From: Pseudovibrio sp. Tun.PSC04-5.I4
GTDB taxonomy: Bacteria; Pseudomonadota; Alphaproteobacteria; Rhizobiales; Stappiaceae
Assembly (NCBI RefSeq): GCF_900104145.1
Contig: NZ_FNLB01000006.1
Location: 269,001 to 333,000 of the forward strand
Direction of reading: 5' to 3'
Length of the DNA: 64,000 nt
Each line of letters begins with the position of its first letter. Positions within the stretch are counted from its first letter, which is position 1. The notes below the pieces were generated by a model, which did no database searches, had not been told where the DNA came from, and was given only the letters and a program-made list of their open reading frames with translations. Both the position numbers and the translations under genes were made by a program. Below are positions 34,093 through 42,926 of the stretch, one piece after another.

Positions 34093-34935
34093 ATGATGGA
34101 CCGTTACTCGCTGCCACATAAAGTGTTCTTGTACTTCTGCATTGCACTTTTCCTTGGCTTCATTTTGTTGCCATTCTTTGAGATGTTCATGACCTCGCTG
34201 CGGCCTTTGGAACATCTGTTCCGCTCGCCCTACCAGTTCTGGTCTGATGACTTCTCATTCAATGCCTATGTTCGCATGTGGGAGACTGTTCCCATGCTGC
34301 CGCGTTACATCGCAAACAGCATGTTGATCTCTCTATCTGTGACAGTTCTGGCCTTGTTCTTCATCATTCCGGCGGCCTACGCGTATGCCCGGTTTGACTT
34401 CAAGGGCAAGTCCGTCAGCCTTGGTATCTTTCTGGCCGTAAACATGTTCTCCGGCGCGGTATTGCTTATTCCGCTCTACAAGCTTTTGAGAAACTACGGC
34501 TTGCTGAATACCTATTTCGCGATGATCGTTCCCGGTGCAGCCTTCCTGATCCCTATGGGTATCTGGTTGCTGAAATCCTATCTGGAAAAGATCCCGCGGG
34601 AGCTGGAAGAAGCAGCGTTTATGGATGGTGCAAGCCGTTTATACACCCTGCGCCGCGTGGTGCTGCCATTAGCAGTACCAGGCCTGATTGTTGTTGGTGT
34701 GGCTGTGTTCTTGTCTGCTTATGCGCAGCAGTTCCTGTTCGCGATCACGTTCAACAGCGTCAAAGACTACATGCCTCTGCCTGCGGGCATCCTTGAGTTC
34801 ATTGGCTATCAGTCAGTCAATTGGAACGAGATGATGGCAGCCAGCATTGTTGGAATAATGCCCGTACTTATAATTTTCTTGTTTTTACAACGCTACTTGG
34901 TGGCTGGCCTTACGGCTGGCGCGCTCAAGGAGTGA
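34093..34935 (+). CDS. ABC sugar transporter permease 2 (MalG/UgpE family)
   Basis: 280 aa from the ATG at 34093, one base after the stop of permease 1. Six membrane helices and EAA loop ELEEAAFMDGASRLYTLRRVVLPLA. Forms the heterodimeric channel with permease 1. Confidence 0.92.
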   Translation: MMDRYSLPHKVFLYFCIALFLGFILLPFFEMFMTSLRPLEHLFRSPYQFWSDDFSFNAYVRMWETVPMLPRYIANSMLISLSVTVLALFFIIPAAYAYARFDFKGKSVSLGIFLAVNMFSGAVLLIPLYKLLRNYGLLNTYFAMIVPGAAFLIPMGIWLLKSYLEKIPRELEEAAFMDGASRLYTLRRVVLPLAVPGLIVVGVAVFLSAYAQQFLFAITFNSVKDYMPLPAGILEFIGYQSVNWNEMMAASIVGIMPVLIIFLFLQRYLVAGLTAGALKE

Positions 34936-34970
34936 TATTAAAATATCACTGATTCCTGGGAGGAGAAATC

Positions 34971-36191
34971 ATGAGAACTAAAGTGTTATTCGCAATGGCT
35001 GCAAGCGCAGCTGCGATGATTGCAGCTTCATCTGCACAGGCAGTAGAAGTAAACTACATCCGCTGTGGGAGTGACGGTCTGGATGCAGACCGTGCATTGA
35101 TCAAAAAATTTGAAACGGCCAATCCGGGCGCCACAGTCAACATGGAAAGTCTTCCATGGGGCACATGTCAGGATAAATCACTTAAGCTCGCAGCTGCTGG
35201 TGACCCTGCCTCTGTTGCCTACATGGGATCCCGTACGTTAAAGCAGCTTGCTGAGAATGATCTGATCGTTCCAGTTGAGATTGCGGAAGATCAGCAAAAG
35301 AGCTACCAGCCGGGCGTTCTGAATACCGTGAGCTACCGCGACAAGTTCTGGGGTTTCCCGCACGCATTTTCAACCAAAGCCATGTTCATGAACTGTGGTT
35401 TGTTTGAAGAAGCTGGCATTGCATGTGAAGCACCAAAGACATGGGATGACATGTATGCGGCAGCTAAAACCATCAAGGAAAAAACGGGCAAAGCAGGTGT
35501 CGGTCTTACGGGTAAAGACTTCGACAACACCATGCACCAGTTCCTGAACTACCTGTACTCAAACGGTGGTCAGGTGATTGATCCGTCTACCAACGAGATC
35601 ACACTGAACTCCAAAAACACATTGGAAACCCTGAAATTCTACGGCAAACTTGTAGAAGTTTCTCAAGATGGTCCAACTGCGTTTGAGCGGACTCAGGTGC
35701 GTGATCTGTACAATGATGGCAAAGTTGCCATGTACATTGATGGTCCTTGGGGACGAGCTCAGCATAAAGATGAGATCAACGAGAAAACCGTTCCAATGCC
35801 AGCTGGTCCAAGCGGTGTAAGCGGCACTCTGCTGATTACAGATTCCATTGTTGTCTTCAAAGGCTCAGGCCATGAAGACGTTGCAATGAAGTTTGCGCGT
35901 ATGCTGACAAGCGGCGAATCTCAATATGCTGTTGACGGCAATCCCGGGTCTGAACTTGCTCCAATCCTGAAGTATGAAGAGCTTGGAATTGAGAAGCCTT
36001 ACTACATGGATGACCCATACTGGAAAGTCTTCGTAGATCCGATCCAGACAGGTGGTCCAGAGCCTCTCTTTGTTGACTTCAAAGCTATGCAGACTGTCAT
36101 GAACTCCATGATTCAGGGCATCCTCCTGAAAGACGATACTGCTGAAAATCTGGTGGCGATCGCTGCTGAAGAACTCGAAGAGTTCAAATAG
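34971..36191 (+). CDS. ABC sugar transporter substrate-binding protein
   Basis: 406 aa. Signal peptide MRTKVLFAMAASAAAMIAAS ending near AQA. Family 1 sugar-binding protein (extracellular solute-binding) fold with WDDMYAAAKTIKEKTGK and KVAMYIDGPWG. GGAGGAG precedes the ATG. It is followed by a strong hairpin at 36201-36224 that probably stabilises its message, since binding proteins are needed in excess of channel subunits. Confidence 0.93.
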   Translation: MRTKVLFAMAASAAAMIAASSAQAVEVNYIRCGSDGLDADRALIKKFETANPGATVNMESLPWGTCQDKSLKLAAAGDPASVAYMGSRTLKQLAENDLIVPVEIAEDQQKSYQPGVLNTVSYRDKFWGFPHAFSTKAMFMNCGLFEEAGIACEAPKTWDDMYAAAKTIKEKTGKAGVGLTGKDFDNTMHQFLNYLYSNGGQVIDPSTNEITLNSKNTLETLKFYGKLVEVSQDGPTAFERTQVRDLYNDGKVAMYIDGPWGRAQHKDEINEKTVPMPAGPSGVSGTLLITDSIVVFKGSGHEDVAMKFARMLTSGESQYAVDGNPGSELAPILKYEELGIEKPYYMDDPYWKVFVDPIQTGGPEPLFVDFKAMQTVMNSMIQGILLKDDTAENLVAIAAEELEEFK

Positions 36192-36200
36192 GCAAAACCC

Positions 36201-36224
36201 GGAGAGGCTGGTTACAGCCTCTCC
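36201..36224 (+). other. Intercistronic 10-bp perfect hairpin after the binding-protein gene
   Basis: Arms GGAGAGGCTG and CAGCCTCTCC with a GTTA loop, 9 bp after the stop. No T-tract follows, so it is more likely a 3' stability element or attenuator than a full terminator. It separates the binding protein from the downstream ATPase and catabolic genes. Confidence 0.8.
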
Positions 36225-36241
36225 CCGTTAATCAGTGCGAG

Positions 36242-37351
36242 ATGACAAATATGGCCACGCTTCAGCTAAAAAATATCGTAAAATCATTTGGACCAACAAC
36301 TGTCTTGAAAGACGTCAGTCTGGCGATTGAAGACAAAGAGTTTGTTGTATTTGTTGGCCCCTCTGGCTGCGGAAAGACAACCCTGTTGCGGATCGTGGCT
36401 GGTTTGGAAGAGGCAACGGAAGGGTCTATTCTGATCGACGACATCGACGTCTCAGAAGCCCACCCGATTGACCGCGGAATTTCCATGGTGTTCCAGAGCT
36501 ACGCGCTCTACCCGCACTTGTCAGTTTATGAAAACATTGCCTTCCCGCTGCGTGTCGCCAAGCGCCCGGAAAACGAAATCAAAGAACGCGTCAACAAAGC
36601 AGCATCCATTTTGCAGCTGGAAGAGCGCCTGCAGTTCAAACCGGGCCAGCTTTCCGGTGGTCAACGCCAGCGTGTTGCTATTGGTCGTTCCATCGTGCGC
36701 AACCCAAAGGTCTTCCTGTTTGATGAGCCGCTGTCCAACTTGGATGCTGCCTTGCGCGGAGACATGCGTGTTGAGCTCTCCAAGCTGCACAGAAGCCTTG
36801 ATACCACGATGATTTACGTGACCCACGATCAGGTGGAAGCCATGACAATGGCAGACCGCATCGTGGTGCTCAATGGCGGTATTGTGGAACAGTGCGGCAG
36901 CCCGATGGATCTCTACCTGCACCCACTCAATAAATTTGTGGCAGGCTTCATTGGCCATCCGAAAATGAATTTTATGCCGGCCATCGTTGGCCGTGTTGAA
37001 GAGCGCTTATTGCATGTGCAGCTGAAAGACGGCGGCACCATGAGTATCTCTGTTGATACGGCTGGTCTGACGGCAGGCGAAACAGTTGATGTGGGCATTC
37101 GTCCAGAACATGTTCGTTTGGATGAAAACGGCCCGATCAGCATGGAAGTGGATGTGCTGGAACGGCTAGGCGCAACCTCGATAGCTCATGGCAAGGTGCA
37201 GGGCGATGCTCCGTTCTGCTCAAGCTTGCCGGGCATCGCAGATATCCGAGAAGGCTCCACCATTAAACTGAGTGTGAAGCCGGAAGATGCCTACGTCTTT
37301 AACAGTGATGGTCAAGCTCAGCAGCGGTTGGCTGCTCTGGAACTTGCATAG
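36242..37351 (+). CDS. ABC sugar transporter ATP-binding protein (UgpC/MsmK type)
   Basis: 369 aa. Walker A GPSGCGKTT, Q-loop FQSYALYPHL, signature LSGGQRQRVAIGR, Walker B VFLFDEPLSNLD, H-loop VTHDQ, and a C-terminal OB-type TOBE domain. The alternative start at 36251 (MATLQLK) is possible, as no strong ribosome-binding site marks either ATG. Powers the preceding permeases. Confidence 0.93.
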   Translation: MTNMATLQLKNIVKSFGPTTVLKDVSLAIEDKEFVVFVGPSGCGKTTLLRIVAGLEEATEGSILIDDIDVSEAHPIDRGISMVFQSYALYPHLSVYENIAFPLRVAKRPENEIKERVNKAASILQLEERLQFKPGQLSGGQRQRVAIGRSIVRNPKVFLFDEPLSNLDAALRGDMRVELSKLHRSLDTTMIYVTHDQVEAMTMADRIVVLNGGIVEQCGSPMDLYLHPLNKFVAGFIGHPKMNFMPAIVGRVEERLLHVQLKDGGTMSISVDTAGLTAGETVDVGIRPEHVRLDENGPISMEVDVLERLGATSIAHGKVQGDAPFCSSLPGIADIREGSTIKLSVKPEDAYVFNSDGQAQQRLAALELA

Positions 37352-37360
37352 GAGAAACGC

Positions 37361-38542
37361 ATGCGTATCGTCGTAGTAGGCTTAGGCTTGCGCGCAATCA
37401 GCGTGTTAGAGCGGTTACAAGCTCATATGAGCGAGGCGGAAGTGGTCGCCTATGTCGATCCACAACCCTACCAGATTGAGCGCCTCAAAAATCACGAGGC
37501 CATCAAGGCTTATGACAGTCTTGATGAGATGCTGACTGGCGAAAAGGCAGACCTGTTGTTCGTTGGGTCTCCTAACCACATGCATCTGGACCACATCCGA
37601 AGCGGTCTGAATGCTGGCATCAAAATGTTTGCAGAAAAGCCTGTTGTCATCTCCATGAATGAAACCATGGAACTGGCCGAGCTGCTCTCCAAACATGGTT
37701 CTGATCAGGTTCTGATCGGGCTGGTTCTACGTTACGCACAACATGCAAGAGACTTGCTTGCTGCACAAGCCGCTGGCCAGATCGGGGAAGTTGTCTCCAT
37801 TGAAGCCAACGAGCATATCGCACCTTATCATGGTGCCTTCTTTATGCGCGACTGGCGCCGCCACACCAAATATTCCGGCGGCTTTATGTTGGAGAAATGC
37901 TGTCACGATCTCGACATCTACAACATGGTAACAGGCTCACGCCCGATCCGCGTTGCAAGCTTCGGTGGGCGTAAATCATTCACACCAGAAAACGCGCCCG
38001 CAAAAGATGTAGATACGCAGGTGTATCACCAGAAAAAATCCATTTGGGAAGCAACGGATGACCCGTTCTTGTCCGATGGCGACATTGTCGATCACCAGAC
38101 TGCAATCTTGGAATACGAGAGCGGCGCGTCCATGGCGTTCCACACCAACATCAACGTACCGGACGAACATCGCCGGTTCTGTGTGATGGGAACCAAAGGC
38201 ATGGCCGAGGGCGACTTCATGCGCGGCTATCTCAAGGTAACAGACTCTCACACCCGCAAAACATTGGTGGATGAGGATTACTCCAAGTCCATCGATCGTC
38301 CGGGTGCTCACTACGGCGCAGATGACATGATGTGTCAGGACCTCTGCGCATACCTGCGTGGTGAAATGGAAAGCCTTCCAGTGTCCGTCGTGGATGCCTT
38401 GGAAGCAGGCGTGGCTGCGCTCGCACTGGATCAGGCGCGCACCAGCAAACAGGTCGTGGACCTCACCCCATTCTGGGAGAAGTTTGACAGCTTCAATCTG
38501 CGTGGGTCCGCAGCAACAAACAAAAAGATGGAATCGGTATAG
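37361..38542 (+). CDS. Gfo/Idh/MocA family oxidoreductase
   Basis: 393 aa. N-terminal NAD(P) Rossmann domain (MRIVVVGLGLRAISVLERL), AEKPVVISMNETMELAEL motif, and C-terminal domain with GGFMLEKCCHDLDIYNMVTG supplying the His/Asp active-site face. A sugar or amino-sugar dehydrogenase/isomerase; substrate unknown. Its stop overlaps the next gene's GTG start by one base. Confidence 0.9.
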   Translation: MRIVVVGLGLRAISVLERLQAHMSEAEVVAYVDPQPYQIERLKNHEAIKAYDSLDEMLTGEKADLLFVGSPNHMHLDHIRSGLNAGIKMFAEKPVVISMNETMELAELLSKHGSDQVLIGLVLRYAQHARDLLAAQAAGQIGEVVSIEANEHIAPYHGAFFMRDWRRHTKYSGGFMLEKCCHDLDIYNMVTGSRPIRVASFGGRKSFTPENAPAKDVDTQVYHQKKSIWEATDDPFLSDGDIVDHQTAILEYESGASMAFHTNINVPDEHRRFCVMGTKGMAEGDFMRGYLKVTDSHTRKTLVDEDYSKSIDRPGAHYGADDMMCQDLCAYLRGEMESLPVSVVDALEAGVAALALDQARTSKQVVDLTPFWEKFDSFNLRGSAATNKKMESV

Positions 38543-39552
38543 TGACCAAACTCCCCGGCGCGTTCATGCGTGCTGAGATAGATCAGGCAATTCCTGCATT
38601 TGCTGAAGGGGTTCGTCAGAACCTCACAGCAACTGCAACGGCAGTAAACCTCGCCGCAGTTGATGCGTTTTATACCATCGCGCGCGGCAGTTCGGATGCA
38701 GCTGCAAACCTGATCTCCTATGAATTTATGGCGCAGTTGAAGAAGCCGGTAACAACTCTGCCGCCTTCAGTATTCAGCTTGGGGAACGGATTGCAGCTGG
38801 GCAATGCGGCCGCTCTGATGTTCTCTCAATCTGGAGGGAGCCAGGATCTGGTCAGCGCTGCAATCGGATTCAAGTCAGGTGGCGGTAAAACAATTGCGCT
38901 GACCAATACATTAGGCTCGCCGCTCGCCAATGAGGCCGATGCGTGTGTTGACATCAAAGCAGGTGTTGAACAGGCTGTTCCTGCCACCAAAACAGTCATT
39001 TGCACCATTGCAGCAGGCATGGCGCTGCTGGCTGCCTTGAAGCCGGACTATGCGGCAGCATGTGAAGCGGCTGCAAAAGCTATGCTCGCCAGCGCAGATG
39101 CCAAACTTGGTCAGGCTGGCCAGCTCATTGCTGCGCTGAAAGAAACCCAGCATGTCTATGTGATCGGGCGTGGATGTGGTTTTGGCGCTGCCCATGAAGT
39201 GGCTCTCAAGCTGAAGGAAACCACTGCTATTCATGCAGAGGCCTATTCAGCAGCAGAAGTCCTGCATGGTCCTCTGCAATTGGCAACCAAACCGCTAAGC
39301 GTGATCATTTTAGACACCGGCGAAGACGCGAGCCAGCAAAGCCTTGGCCTTGCAGAAACGCGCTTTAAGGCTGTTGGCGCCAACGTATTCCGCCTAACCC
39401 CGCAGGATGTAGGGGCGCAGGGGCTAACACCAGCTGCAAGCTCTGCCATGCTGCTACGAGCCATGTACCCTGTTATTTTGGAAATTGCGCTCCAGTTAGG
39501 GTTAGACCCTGATCAACCGGAAACGCTGTCTAAAGTTACTGTAACTATCTAA
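38542..39552 (+). CDS. SIS-domain protein, NagB-II/GlmS-isomerase-like
   Basis: 336 aa with a GTG start at 38542 sharing a base with the preceding TAG stop; an ATG at 38566 is an alternative. Two SIS domains (DAFYTIARGSSDAAANL; VYVIGRGCGFGAAHEVALKLKETT; HAEAYSAAEVLHGPLQL) as in the isomerase half of GlmS but without the glutaminase domain. Such proteins (NagB-II) deaminate glucosamine-6-phosphate to fructose-6-phosphate in proteobacteria that lack classical NagB. Context in an amino-sugar operon supports this. Confidence 0.85.
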   Translation: MTKLPGAFMRAEIDQAIPAFAEGVRQNLTATATAVNLAAVDAFYTIARGSSDAAANLISYEFMAQLKKPVTTLPPSVFSLGNGLQLGNAAALMFSQSGGSQDLVSAAIGFKSGGGKTIALTNTLGSPLANEADACVDIKAGVEQAVPATKTVICTIAAGMALLAALKPDYAAACEAAAKAMLASADAKLGQAGQLIAALKETQHVYVIGRGCGFGAAHEVALKLKETTAIHAEAYSAAEVLHGPLQLATKPLSVIILDTGEDASQQSLGLAETRFKAVGANVFRLTPQDVGAQGLTPAASSAMLLRAMYPVILEIALQLGLDPDQPETLSKVTVTI

Positions 39553-39572
39553 TAATAAGAAGGAATGTCGCA

Positions 39573-40679
39573 ATGGTCGATCTGACCAAATGGGCAACTA
39601 CGCGCGAAATTCAGGCTCAGCCGGAAATCTGGACCCTTTGGGGCCAGCATCTCTCGACCTCAATTGAGGAACTAAGAGAATGGGTCAGGAAATCTGGCGC
39701 GACAGAAATCTGGTTCTGTGGGGCCGGGACATCTGCCTATATCGGCGATATCCTATGCCGGGCGTTGGATGCCACATCAGATCTGCCGTTGCGCTCTGTT
39801 CCTTCAACTGATCTTGTCAGCGCCCCGCAAGCGTTCCAACGCAAGGGTGTTGTTCCCCTCGTTGTCTCCTTCGGGCGCAGTGGCAATTCAACGGAATCCA
39901 TCGGCACGCTGGACCTGCTCGATGCTGTGTTCCCCGCTGCCCCGCGGCTCAACATCACCTGCAACAAAGACAGTGCATTGGCAACGCGCCAGCCAGCATC
40001 GGGTGCAGACCAAAAGGTTATCCTCCTGCCTGACCAATGCCACGACAGTGGCTTCGCCATGACCTCCAGCTTCACCACCATGGTGCTGACAGCCCTATCG
40101 GTATTTGGACAGGACAGCGTTGAGCAGATAGCAACCAACATGGCAGAGCTGGGCCATGCAGCAGAAATGATCATCGCAGACAGTGATCGCTTGTCACAAA
40201 AGATCACGGCACCCAAACGTGCAGTCTTTGTTGGGTCAGGGCCGCTTGCGTTCGTCGCCCGCGAAAGCGCACTGAAGGTGATGGAACTGGCAGCCGGCAA
40301 AATCCCGTCTATCTGGGACAGCTCATTAGGCTTCCGCCACGGCCCTAAGTCCTTTGTGACCGAGGGAACCAAACTCTTTGTGTTCATCTCCAACAACCCA
40401 CATTCCCGCAAATACGATCTGGATCTGATCGCGGAAGTCAAAGCCCAGTTTGGCGGTGATGCGGTCATTTCTATTGGCAACACAGCACAGGCAGATGTGC
40501 ATATTCCCTGTACTCTGGATGATGGCTGGACCTCTGTTCTCAACGTTCTCATTGCTCAGTGGCTTGGCATTGTGTGGTCTAACCAACTCGGTATGAACGT
40601 TGATAATCCGTTTGAGGGGCAGGGCACACTCACCCGCGTTGTCAGCGGCGTTAAACTCTACGCGTTGGAAGAGGCCTGA
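39573..40679 (+). CDS. agaS: SIS-domain protein, AgaS-like galactosamine-6-phosphate deaminase/isomerase
   Basis: 368 aa with two SIS domains (ATEIWFCGAGTSAYIGDIL; VSFGRSGNSTESIGTLDLL; DSSLGFRHGPKSFV). AgaS converts galactosamine-6-phosphate to tagatose-6-phosphate and ammonia. It stands beside a second SIS protein, an AgaZ-like protein and a NagA/AgaA deacetylase, so the operon can probably handle both GlcNAc and GalNAc. 20 bp after the preceding gene. Confidence 0.85.
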   Translation: MVDLTKWATTREIQAQPEIWTLWGQHLSTSIEELREWVRKSGATEIWFCGAGTSAYIGDILCRALDATSDLPLRSVPSTDLVSAPQAFQRKGVVPLVVSFGRSGNSTESIGTLDLLDAVFPAAPRLNITCNKDSALATRQPASGADQKVILLPDQCHDSGFAMTSSFTTMVLTALSVFGQDSVEQIATNMAELGHAAEMIIADSDRLSQKITAPKRAVFVGSGPLAFVARESALKVMELAAGKIPSIWDSSLGFRHGPKSFVTEGTKLFVFISNNPHSRKYDLDLIAEVKAQFGGDAVISIGNTAQADVHIPCTLDDGWTSVLNVLIAQWLGIVWSNQLGMNVDNPFEGQGTLTRVVSGVKLYALEEA

Positions 40680-40680
40680 G

Positions 40681-41616
40681 ATGGTGCGAGCAGGCGGAAT
40701 TGATCTGGGCGGAACAAAAATCGAAGCAACAGCCTTTGATGATAATTGGGCCGTTGCTGAGACAAAACGCATTCCAACACCGCAGGATTCCTACGAGAAT
40801 CTGGTAGATGCCCTTTGCGAAATGGTGGTGTGGCTGGAAGATGTTTCCGGCTCCAAAGGCTTGCCGGTTGGCGTCGGCATTCCCGGCTTCCATTCCAAAC
40901 GCACGGGCAAATTCCTAACCGCGAACCTGCTGGCCTCAGGCCGCACAGTTCATCAGGATATCATCGACAAACTGGGCAGAGCCGTCACCTTTGAAAATGA
41001 CTGCAACTGCTTCGCTCTGTCGGAAGCGATCTTGGGCGCGGGGCGCAGCTATTCCTCCGTCTTTGGTCTCATTCTCGGCACTGGAGTTGGCGGCGGTTAC
41101 TGTTCCAACGGCACAATGATATCCGGCCTCAATGGAGCTGCCGGAGAATACGGACATCTCGGCATTCCCTATACTGCTTTGAAGGACCTGGAACTGGATG
41201 GTCTGCAATGCGGATGTGGTCGCACGGGCTGTTATGAGACCTACCTCGCTGGACCGGGCATGAGCCGCCTTGCAAAACACGTGACGGGCAACGCGGTAGA
41301 CGCACAAATCATCACCACAGCCGCTGCAGCTGGCGACCCACAAATGCAAGAAGTCATGCGCATGTGGTCCCGTATTGCAGCGGAGCTTGTCGCAGCCCTG
41401 CAATGCACGGTGGATCCGGACTGTATCGTCCTGGGGGGTGGCCTATCCAAAATACCCGACATTGACCGCATTATCGCACAAGCATTGCCGGGCATCCTGT
41501 TAGATCAGACAGAGCCACCGGAAATCATCATCGCTCAATTCGGTGACAGCAGCGGCACACGCGGTGCTGCATTGGCTGCAACACAAAATGTCGAAATTCT
41601 GGGAGAAGCGCTATGA
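40681..41616 (+). CDS. ROK-family amino-sugar kinase (AgaK/NagK-like)
   Basis: 311 aa from the ATG at 40681, one base after the agaS stop. ROK motifs: GGIDLGGTKIEATAFDD (ATP phosphate loop), TFENDCNCFALSEA with catalytic Asp, GTGVGGGY, and the zinc motif LQCGCGRTGCYETYLAG. It phosphorylates N-acetylgalactosamine or N-acetylglucosamine after ABC import. The stop overlaps the next gene (ATGA). Confidence 0.9.
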   Translation: MVRAGGIDLGGTKIEATAFDDNWAVAETKRIPTPQDSYENLVDALCEMVVWLEDVSGSKGLPVGVGIPGFHSKRTGKFLTANLLASGRTVHQDIIDKLGRAVTFENDCNCFALSEAILGAGRSYSSVFGLILGTGVGGGYCSNGTMISGLNGAAGEYGHLGIPYTALKDLELDGLQCGCGRTGCYETYLAGPGMSRLAKHVTGNAVDAQIITTAAAAGDPQMQEVMRMWSRIAAELVAALQCTVDPDCIVLGGGLSKIPDIDRIIAQALPGILLDQTEPPEIIIAQFGDSSGTRGAALAATQNVEILGEAL

Positions 41617-42926
41617 GCAATCCATTACTAGAGGTGATTGCGGCAAACCGGGCTGGGACATGCATCGCCATGCCATCCATCTGCTCCGCGCAACCAGATG
41701 TCATCCTTGCCTCAGCACTCTTGGCTGCAGAAAAAGGCCAGACCCTGCTGTTGGAAGCCACCAGCAATCAGGTCAATCAAGATGGTGGTTACACCGGAAT
41801 GAAGCCCGCTGATTTCGTAGGCTACGTCAAAGGCATTTGCGCCAAGGCTGGTCTTTCGGAAACGGCGCTTATTCTGGGTGGGGATCACCTTGGTCCTCAA
41901 GTGTGGCGCTCCATGCCAGCTGATCAGGCCATGGCAAAAGCCAAGGAATTGATGAAAGCCTACGTGCAAGCTGGTTTCACCAAAATTCATCTGGACTGTT
42001 CTGAAGGCTGTGCAGGCGAAGACGCGCAGGTGGGTGATGACCTCAGCGCAGGTCGCGCCGCAGAGCTGGCTGCTGTCTGTGAAGAATATGCGCCGGACGC
42101 AAGCAAACTCAACTACATCGTTGGTACGGAAGTTCCTCCTCCCGGCGGTGCACGCGAGGAAGACGAAGGTCACGGTATCGAACCGACACCGCCCGCACGT
42201 GCTTCCGCGACCTTGCAAATGCATTTCGAAAAGTTTGATGAGCTGGGTCTACAAGCAGCAAAAGCGCGTATTTGCGGCCTTGTTGTGCAACCCGGCGTGG
42301 AGTTCTCTCCATTCCACATCGATCACCTCCCGGCAGGTGACGGCAAAGCATTGCGAGCAGCACTGGATCCGTTCAAGAACGTAGTTTTTGAAGCCCATAG
42401 CACCGACTACCAATTTGACAGCACGTTCCCGCGTTTGGCAACCATGGGTTTTGCCATCCAGAAAGTTGGCCCGGCACTGACCTTTGCTTACAGGCAAGCA
42501 ATCTATGCATTAGACCAAGTGCTGGATTGGCTGGAAGGCGAAAGCAGGACTTCTCCCAAAATCTCACAGGTGCTGGAAGCAGAAATGCTGGCGGAGCCAA
42601 AATACTGGCGCTCTCACTATCAGGGATCAGGGCAGGAATTACGCCTGCTAAGACACTTCAGTTATGCGGACCGCGTGCGGTATTATTGGCCGCAGGAGAA
42701 AGTGCAAAGTGCCCTAACTGCCGTTTTTGCATCTCTAGCAAACCACACAATACCGGAAACACTGTTGCTTCAACTGTTTGCATCTCAAGTTGTTGACCGT
42801 GCGCGGGCTTTGCAGCGCCATGGTTTTGGCATAGAGAAGGCGCTTGTGCTTGCTCAGATTCAGCTGGCCTTAGAACCCTATTATTTTGAAAGAGTTGAGG
42901 CACCTCAGCTTGAGGAGGCTCTATGA
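41613..42926 (+). CDS. GatZ/KbaZ/AgaZ-like tagatose-6-phosphate protein
   Basis: 437 aa. Family signature residues ATSNQVNQDGGYTGMKPADF, LGGDHLGPQ, KIHLDCSEGCAGE and EAHSTDYQ. In enteric bacteria GatZ/KbaZ is the non-catalytic partner of the class II tagatose-bisphosphate aldolase GatY/KbaY. No GatY/KbaY and no tagatose-6-phosphate kinase are present here, so it may act alone, as has been reported for some GatZ homologues with tagatose-6-phosphate 4-epimerase activity (inference). Coupled to both neighbours by ATGA overlaps. Confidence 0.88.
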   Translation: MSNPLLEVIAANRAGTCIAMPSICSAQPDVILASALLAAEKGQTLLLEATSNQVNQDGGYTGMKPADFVGYVKGICAKAGLSETALILGGDHLGPQVWRSMPADQAMAKAKELMKAYVQAGFTKIHLDCSEGCAGEDAQVGDDLSAGRAAELAAVCEEYAPDASKLNYIVGTEVPPPGGAREEDEGHGIEPTPPARASATLQMHFEKFDELGLQAAKARICGLVVQPGVEFSPFHIDHLPAGDGKALRAALDPFKNVVFEAHSTDYQFDSTFPRLATMGFAIQKVGPALTFAYRQAIYALDQVLDWLEGESRTSPKISQVLEAEMLAEPKYWRSHYQGSGQELRLLRHFSYADRVRYYWPQEKVQSALTAVFASLANHTIPETLLLQLFASQVVDRARALQRHGFGIEKALVLAQIQLALEPYYFERVEAPQLEEAL

